This document shows, one piece after another, positions 59,717 through 64,000 of a stretch of 64,000 nt of DNA. A program made the translations under genes and the position numbers. Numbering within the stretch: the stretch's first letter is position 1; each line of letters begins with the position of its first letter. Below the pieces are notes generated by a model, which ran no database searches, was not told the origin of the DNA, and saw nothing but the letters and a program-made list of their open reading frames with translations. Source of the DNA: Streptomyces monashensis (GTDB lineage: Bacteria > Actinomycetota > Actinomycetes > Streptomycetales > Streptomycetaceae); the NCBI RefSeq assembly GCF_001866665.1, contig NZ_MLYO01000025.1, forward strand, positions 142,679-206,678. Reading direction: 5' to 3'.

Positions 59717-61522
59717 ATGATGGCGCGCGCACAGCACCTGGTCCCCGGCCCGGCGGCTCCCGCCGCGGCCCCGGCCCGCCCGTACGCCGGGCTGCACCGG
59801 CACCGGCGGTGGCTGGTGCCGCTCGTGGCGCTGCTGCTGCTCGCCCAGATGGCCGCGGTGATGGTGACGACGGCCGTGCAGCAGACCCCGACGATCGACG
59901 AGCCGGTGTACGTCGCGACGGCCACGGACTATCTGCGCGAGCACCGGATCCGCTACAACCCCGAACATCCGCCGCTCGGCAAGCTGCTGATCGAGGCCGG
60001 GACGGCGGTGGCGGACCCGCGCTACGACGCGTCGTACCCCGGCACGCAGGGGGACGTGGGCCGGCATCTGCTGTACGAGTCGGGCAACGATCCCGGGCGG
60101 CTGATGCTGTGGGCACGCCTGCCGGTGATCGTGCTGACGCTGCTGTTCGGGCTGGTCGTCTTCGCGTTCGCCCGCGACCTGACGGGCACGGCGGGCGAAC
60201 TGACCGGTTCGGTGGGCGGGTTGGCGGGTGCGGTGGGCGGGTTGGCGGGTGCGGCGCGTGGGTTGACGGGTGGGTTGGCGGGTGCGGCGGGTGGGCTGGT
60301 GGCGCTCGCCCTGTACGCCTTCACGCCCGACGTGGTCGCCCACGGTTCGCTGGCCACGCTGGACATGCCGGTGACCGGCTTCGTCCTGACCTCGGTATGG
60401 CTGCTGTGGCGGGCGCGCCGGCGGCCCGGGTTGTACGTGCCGCCGGCCGGGGTGGCGCTGGGGGCGGCCGTGGCGACCAAGATGAGCGCGCTGCCGGCGG
60501 TGCCGGTGCTGACGGCGCTCGCCGCGGTGTCCGTGGCCGTCGCCTCCGCGGGGGCCGGCCGGCGGCGCAGGGTGCTGACCGCGCTCGCCGCCGCGGTCGG
60601 CATGGCGCTGGTGGCGGTGGCCGTGGTCTGGGCCTCGTATCTGGCGGTCGACCCCCTGCTGCGGTTCTCCCCCGCCGAACCCGTCCCGGCACTGCACGGG
60701 CTGCGCGGGAGGCTGGTCGATCTGCTGCCGCTGCCGCCCGCGTACCGGGCCGGGATGCGGGTGCAGTTCGGGCTGGAGGACTACCCGTGGCAGGGCTATC
60801 TGTTCGGGCACCTGTACACCGGCCGGCGGTGGTACTACCTGCCCGTCGCCCTGCTGGTGAAGACCCCGATCGGCCTGCTGGCGCTGGGCGCGGCCGGCGC
60901 CGTTGCGGTGGTCGCGCTGCGGCGGCTGCGGCCCGCGGCGCCGTACCTGCTGGTGCCGCCCGGCGTGCTGCTGGCGGCGGCGATGACGGGATCGCGGGAG
61001 TTCGGGACGCGGTACGCGCTGTGCGTGCCGGTGTTCCTCGCGGTGACGGCGGCCTGCGTGCCGGCGTGCGTGCCGGCCCGGGCTCCGTGGTCCCGGAGGC
61101 GGTGGCGGTGGGCGGCCGCCGTGACGGCCGTGCTCGTGCTGTGGACGGCGGTCAGTTCGCTGCGCACCTTCCCGTACTACCTGCCGTACGCCAACGACGC
61201 GTTCGGCGGGCCCGCGCAAACCCACCGGCTGCTGCACGACTCCAACGTGGACTGGGGACAGGACCTGGGCCGGCTCGCCGACCGGCTGCGCCGGGACGAT
61301 CCGGGCGAGCGGGTGTGGCTGGTCTACAAGGGCAGCGGCGTGCCGTCGTACTACGGCATCCGCGCCGCCGATCCGCGCGACGTGCCGCCGGACCGGGTGC
61401 ACGGGCTGCTCGTGGTGTCGGACTCGGCGGTCGCGAAGGCAAGCGGCCGACTGGCCGAACTGATCGCTTCCAGTCATCCGGTCGGCAATGTGGGCTATTC
61501 GATCACGCTCTACCGACGGTGA
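59717..61522 (+). CDS. GT39/ArnT-like membrane glycosyltransferase
   Basis: 601 residues with about eleven membrane helices. After the first helix comes TPTIDEPVYVATATDYLREH with NPEHPPLGKLL. This is the acidic Asp-Glu loop of the protein-mannosyltransferase/ArnT fold, which uses polyprenyl-phosphate sugars as donors. The C-terminal half has an extracytoplasmic segment with DSNVDWGQDLGRLADRLRR and YYGIRAADPRDVPPD. Acceptor unknown. A Gly/Ala-rich loop (VGGLAGAVGGLAGAARGL, residues about 165-195) is encoded by a variable-looking repeat. Confidence 0.85.
   Translation: MMARAQHLVPGPAAPAAAPARPYAGLHRHRRWLVPLVALLLLAQMAAVMVTTAVQQTPTIDEPVYVATATDYLREHRIRYNPEHPPLGKLLIEAGTAVADPRYDASYPGTQGDVGRHLLYESGNDPGRLMLWARLPVIVLTLLFGLVVFAFARDLTGTAGELTGSVGGLAGAVGGLAGAARGLTGGLAGAAGGLVALALYAFTPDVVAHGSLATLDMPVTGFVLTSVWLLWRARRRPGLYVPPAGVALGAAVATKMSALPAVPVLTALAAVSVAVASAGAGRRRRVLTALAAAVGMALVAVAVVWASYLAVDPLLRFSPAEPVPALHGLRGRLVDLLPLPPAYRAGMRVQFGLEDYPWQGYLFGHLYTGRRWYYLPVALLVKTPIGLLALGAAGAVAVVALRRLRPAAPYLLVPPGVLLAAAMTGSREFGTRYALCVPVFLAVTAACVPACVPARAPWSRRRWRWAAAVTAVLVLWTAVSSLRTFPYYLPYANDAFGGPAQTHRLLHDSNVDWGQDLGRLADRLRRDDPGERVWLVYKGSGVPSYYGIRAADPRDVPPDRVHGLLVVSDSAVAKASGRLAELIASSHPVGNVGYSITLYRR
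60211..60302 (+). repeat. GGCGGGTTGGCGGGTGCGGT-type repeat inside the GT39 gene
   Basis: Imperfect tandem units of GGGTTGGCGGGTGCGG and close variants encode repeated GGLAGA. The units stay in frame. This looks like slippage-driven length variation in a loop between membrane helices. Confidence 0.7.
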
Positions 61523-61600
61523 GCACGTACGCTCAACCCGCTGGTCAAGACGGCCGGTGAGCTATGTTGAGTGGTCGTGGCAGACAAAGGAGGCGGCCGG

Positions 61601-62518
61601 GTGCCCTCGCCGCAGCAGGCACGCGCACAGGCGTCAGCGATCACCTCGGGCAAGACCGTGCCCGAGGCCGAGCCCGCTCCGACCTCCCGGCTCCGGGAAC
61701 TCTTCGACGGCCCCCGTCTGTCGCCGGGTCAGCGGCGCATCGCCCAGTATCTGATCGAGCACATCACCGAGGCCGCGTTCCTGTCGATCACCGAGCTGGC
61801 CGATCGCGTCGGGGTCAGCCAGCCCTCCGTCACCCGCTTCGCCGCCGCCGTCGGCTTCAGCGGCTATCCCGCGCTGCGCGAGCGGCTCCAGGCCATCGCG
61901 CTGAGCACGCTGGCGGGCGGCCCGGGCGAGGAGAACCGGGCCAACGAACTCCAGGCGGCCGTCGACGCGGAGATCGAGAACCTGGAGAACCTGCGGCGCG
62001 ACTTCGCCGACCCCGACCGGATCATCCGGGTCGGCCGCGCGCTGTCCCGCTCCACCCCGCTGACCGTGCTGGGCCTGCGCATCTCCGTGTCCCTCGCCGA
62101 GTACTTCGGCTACGCGGCCCGCCGGATCCACCCCGACGTGCGGCTCGTCACGCGCGGGGGCAGCGTGGCCTACGACGCCCTGCTCCAGTCCCGCGAGGCC
62201 GGCGGCACCTGGGTGCTCGCCTTCGCCATGCCCCGGCACTCCCACGAGACCCTGCAGGCCGTCCGGGTGGCCCGGGACGCCGGGCTCAAGGTCGCGCTCG
62301 TCACCGACCTGGCACTCGGGCCGCTGGCCGAAGCGGCCGAGATCACCTTCGCCACCGGCACCGGTTCGCGCATGGTGTTCGACTCCTACGCCGCGCCCGG
62401 CGTGCTGGCCGCCGCGCTGCTCCAGGCCATGACCGACGCCGATCCGGAGCGCACCCAGGCCCGGCTGGAGAAGTACGAGCAGCTCTCCGAGCACCACCAG
62501 TTCTTCATGAAGGACTGA
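61601..62518 (+). CDS. MurR/RpiR-family transcriptional regulator
   Basis: 305 residues from GTG 61601, chosen because AAAGGAGG lies 7 bases before it; earlier GTGs lack a site. The helix-turn-helix domain (RLSPGQRRIAQYLIEHITEA, LADRVGVSQPSVTRFAAAVG) covers residues 25-100 and the SIS sugar-phosphate domain residues 125-255 (PLTVLGLRISVSLAEYFGYA, RGGSVAYDAL, VTDLALGPLAEAAE). It should respond to a sugar phosphate. No sugar genes are directly adjacent, so its target may be elsewhere or the dyad at 62595. Confidence 0.92.
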   Translation: MPSPQQARAQASAITSGKTVPEAEPAPTSRLRELFDGPRLSPGQRRIAQYLIEHITEAAFLSITELADRVGVSQPSVTRFAAAVGFSGYPALRERLQAIALSTLAGGPGEENRANELQAAVDAEIENLENLRRDFADPDRIIRVGRALSRSTPLTVLGLRISVSLAEYFGYAARRIHPDVRLVTRGGSVAYDALLQSREAGGTWVLAFAMPRHSHETLQAVRVARDAGLKVALVTDLALGPLAEAAEITFATGTGSRMVFDSYAAPGVLAAALLQAMTDADPERTQARLEKYEQLSEHHQFFMKD

Positions 62519-62594
62519 GGTCCGCGCCAGGGATCCGTGAAGATCCTGCGCCTCCCGATACCCCCGGACAGGGATCATCCGCCACAAAGCACGC

Positions 62595-62640
62595 ATGAAT
62601 GTTTTCATACGCCTTGCAAACCGGACGGCATATATAAATA
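62595..62640. promoter_or_regulatory. Dyad and very AT-rich promoter-like segment
   Basis: ATGAA-TGTT-TTCAT (62595-62608) is a perfect 5-bp dyad. TTGCAA (62614-62619) and the run TATATAAATA (62631-62640) follow; such an AT run is striking in this genome. Together they look like a regulated promoter firing rightwards, 80 bases after the RpiR gene. RpiR-family proteins often bind sites with TGAAA/TTTCA halves, so autogenous or local control is possible. Confidence 0.45.
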
Positions 62641-62738
62641 CTGCTCACGGATCGCGCCCGGCCCACTCCGGGCACGTTCCGCGCACGCGGACCCACCGCT
62701 CGCGCCACCGCCCCGAGAAAGCCGACGGACCAGCCATG

Positions 62739-62891
62739 CGCACGCAAGACCACCCGCAGCGCCGGTTCCCGATGGCCGGGGCCCCCGAACGGACACCCCC
62801 GGCCGTCGGCTCCTACCCACGTCGGTACGTGTGGTGTTCCGGGGCGCGCCGTCTGCGCGACGCGCCCGTGGCGGCCCCGGCCATCCCCTAG
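62739..62891 (+). CDS. Possible small protein, 50 aa
   Basis: A short frame from ATG to TAG follows the AT-rich promoter-like segment by 100 bases. The product is basic and rich in Pro and Arg, with PPAVGSYPRRYVWCSGARRL in the middle and one Cys. There is no strong ribosome site. I do not recognise it. The 435 bases between the RpiR gene and the next hypothetical gene hold no better candidate. Confidence 0.3.
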   Translation, partial: RTQDHPQRRFPMAGAPERTPPAVGSYPRRYVWCSGARRLRDAPVAAPAIP

Positions 62892-62953
62892 GCCGGGGCC
62901 GCCCCGCATTCGTCGGACCACCCTCACGACGCCGCACACCGGAAGCGATGATC

Positions 62954-63328
62954 ATGCCCCTGACCAGCACGCGCATCAGTCCCGACTGGCCCTGTCAGGT
63001 CAAGACGCCAGGCTCGTACGACTGGGAGCGCTCGGCGGCCAAATGGCTGCGGGAGCTGATCCCCGCGCGCTACGCCAGCTATCCGGCGCTCATCCGCCAC
63101 CCCGTGCTGCTCGCCCGGCACGCCCAGCTCCAGGTCCAGCAGGAGGTCCGGGTGGCCCGGACCGCCCTGCAGACCGCGCGCGCCGAGCTGCCGATGCTGG
63201 GGCTGCCCGAGTCGGTCATCGAGCACACGATCAAGCTGTACGCCGCCGAGGTCCTGCAGCTGCAGCACATCGCCCGCAGCGTACGGGCGGTCAGCGAGGC
63301 TCTGTCGGGGCGCGGCCCGGGACGCTGA
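62954..63328 (+). CDS. Hypothetical helical protein, 124 aa
   Basis: ATG 62954 has GGAAG eight bases before it; ATG 62948 is two codons earlier but sits too close. The protein is soluble and mostly helical: WERSAAKWLRELIPARYASY, then a heptad-like run with HAQLQVQQEVRVARTALQTA, and a last helix VSEALSGRG. Normal codon use supports a real gene. I do not recognise the family; a coiled-coil or partner-binding role fits the pattern. Confidence 0.65.
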   Translation: MPLTSTRISPDWPCQVKTPGSYDWERSAAKWLRELIPARYASYPALIRHPVLLARHAQLQVQQEVRVARTALQTARAELPMLGLPESVIEHTIKLYAAEVLQLQHIARSVRAVSEALSGRGPGR

Positions 63329-63348
63329 TCCCCGCGCCGCCCTTCCCC

Positions 63349-63362
63349 GTACCCCGGGGTAC
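63349..63362. terminator. Palindrome between convergent genes
   Basis: GTACCCCGGGGTAC is a perfect 14-base palindrome 20 bases after the helical hypothetical gene. It may act as a weak terminator. A 28-base-period duplication of GGCCGCTGTGGGCTCCGTCGG-like sequence follows at 63403-63452. Confidence 0.3.
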
Positions 63363-63486
63363 CCCGGGTCGGGTGCGTGCCGCGGTCACGGCGCGGCCGG
63401 GGGGCCGCTGTGGGCTCCGTCGGCCCGTTTGGCCGCTGTGGAGCTCCGTCGGACCGATTCCCCCCGTCCGCCGCTCCGGGCCGGTC

Positions 63487-64000
63487 TCACGAACCGTCGC
63501 CGAGGGGCGACCGTGACGTCCGTGACTCCAGGGCCCGGCGCGTGTCGTCGCCGTAGACGCCCCGCTCGTCGCCGCTGATGCCGTACCAGAGCTGGAACCG
63601 GGCCACGGCCGCAGTGAGGGTGGCGTCGTAGGTGCCGTCGGTGGAGCCGTCGCGGTAGACGTCCGGGACGCGCAGCAGGCGCTGCTGGAGTTCGGCGACG
63701 TCAGGCCCGCTGTCGCCCTGGCGGAGGGTGCCGGGGCCGTCGGGGTCGGTGGGCGCGGTGGGGATGGCGGGGGCTTGCCCGGAGGTGGGTGGTGCGCTGG
63801 CCGCGGGCCGGGAGGGCCCCGGGGTCGCGGCGCTCGCGGTGGATCCCCGGCCGGAGGGCAGCAGCATCGCGCAGCCGAAGCCGACCAGGGCGGCCGCGGC
63901 CACGGCCACGGCGACGGAGGCCCGGCGCAGCCGGGGGGTCGCGGCGCGGGCGCTGGGGGCAGGGACGCCGGAGGCAGCGGCTTTGGGGACAGGGGATCTG
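63487..64000 (-). CDS. Peptidoglycan-binding (PG_binding_1) protein, 5' end outside the window
   Basis: The frame is open to the right edge, so the N-terminus is missing. Visible parts: a Pro/Ala-rich cytoplasmic stretch with RAATPRLRRAS, one membrane helix (VAVAAAALVGFGCAMLLPS), a Ser/Thr/Pro-rich linker and a C-terminal peptidoglycan-binding domain. That domain reads TLRQGDSGPDVAELQQRLLR, DGTYDATLTAAVARFQ and GVYGDDTRRALE. It is a membrane-anchored protein with its wall-binding domain outside. In Streptomyces such proteins often follow regulatory or sigma-factor genes; the neighbour on that side is not visible. Confidence 0.85.
   Translation of the reverse strand, partial: RSPVPKAAASGVPAPSARAATPRLRRASVAVAVAAAALVGFGCAMLLPSGRGSTASAATPGPSRPAASAPPTSGQAPAIPTAPTDPDGPGTLRQGDSGPDVAELQQRLLRVPDVYRDGSTDGTYDATLTAAVARFQLWYGISGDERGVYGDDTRRALESRTSRSPLGDGS

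Noticed and set aside
1..64000. CRISPR arrays, insertion sequences, tRNA or rRNA genes
   Set aside because: I saw no repeat-spacer array, no transposase or terminal repeats, and no cloverleaf or ribosomal sequence. The decay at 0.4-5 kb and 8-10 kb shows no element ends.

Overview
The window reads as chromosomal DNA of a Streptomyces or a very close actinobacterium. It has very high G+C with G/C-rich third codon positions, many GTG starts preceded by GGAGG-like sites, Tat and lipoprotein signals, three SpoIIE-type phosphatases, a proteasome beta subunit, a DUF6230/DUF6114 cassette and the remains of a conservon. All identifications come from reading the sequence and recalling protein families; no search was run.

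Layout. 1-9 kb: decayed and ordinary accessory genes. A broken conservon-type histidine kinase is joined directly to a broken P450. Next come an aldo/keto reductase behind a MerR-type promoter, a deletion scar made of two truncated divergent genes, a membrane SpoIIE phosphatase, a secreted protein, an SRPBCC protein, a DUF574 methyltransferase, a GNAT and an FMN reductase. 9-19 kb: a lipoprotein gene and a DUF1996 gene run into each other, followed by an NlpC/P60 protein with a structured leader, an SDR, the ferredoxin reductase fprA behind two palindromic elements, and three unrecognised genes. 19.5-29 kb: two large multidomain SpoIIE regulators, a GH15 enzyme and a nickel transporter with a probable Nur operator. 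29-32.5 kb: the iron importer efeU-efeO (fused) plus efeB behind an iron box.

32.6-37.6 kb is the most interesting part. A translationally coupled run encodes DedA, PAP2, PAP2, a response regulator and a histidine kinase. It is followed by two tandemly duplicated 35-residue membrane microproteins, one nested out of frame in the kinase reading frame and the other in frame with it. After a terminator comes a 68-residue exported peptide with a C-terminal direct repeat ending EYGLL. DedA and PAP2 families suggest undecaprenyl-phosphate recycling, so this may be an envelope-stress circuit with its own small peptides. That link is inference.

37.8-44 kb: a decayed gene, the DUF6230/DUF6114 cassette, a lone prcB, a flippase-like membrane protein and a BlaI-M56 peptidase pair. 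44-57.5 kb: carbohydrate metabolism. It holds a GH65 phosphorylase with its beta-phosphoglucomutase-like partner, a P-loop sugar/nucleoside kinase, and an ABC sugar importer (binding protein and two permeases, no ATPase) followed by two large unrecognised proteins. A ROK repressor there is divergent from a GlcNAc-kinase-like gene across a palindromic operator. 57.7-64 kb: a Tat-exported PAP2 phosphatase carrying an autotransporter-type repeat, a GT39-like membrane glycosyltransferase, an RpiR regulator, small hypotheticals and the start of a peptidoglycan-binding protein that runs off the right edge.
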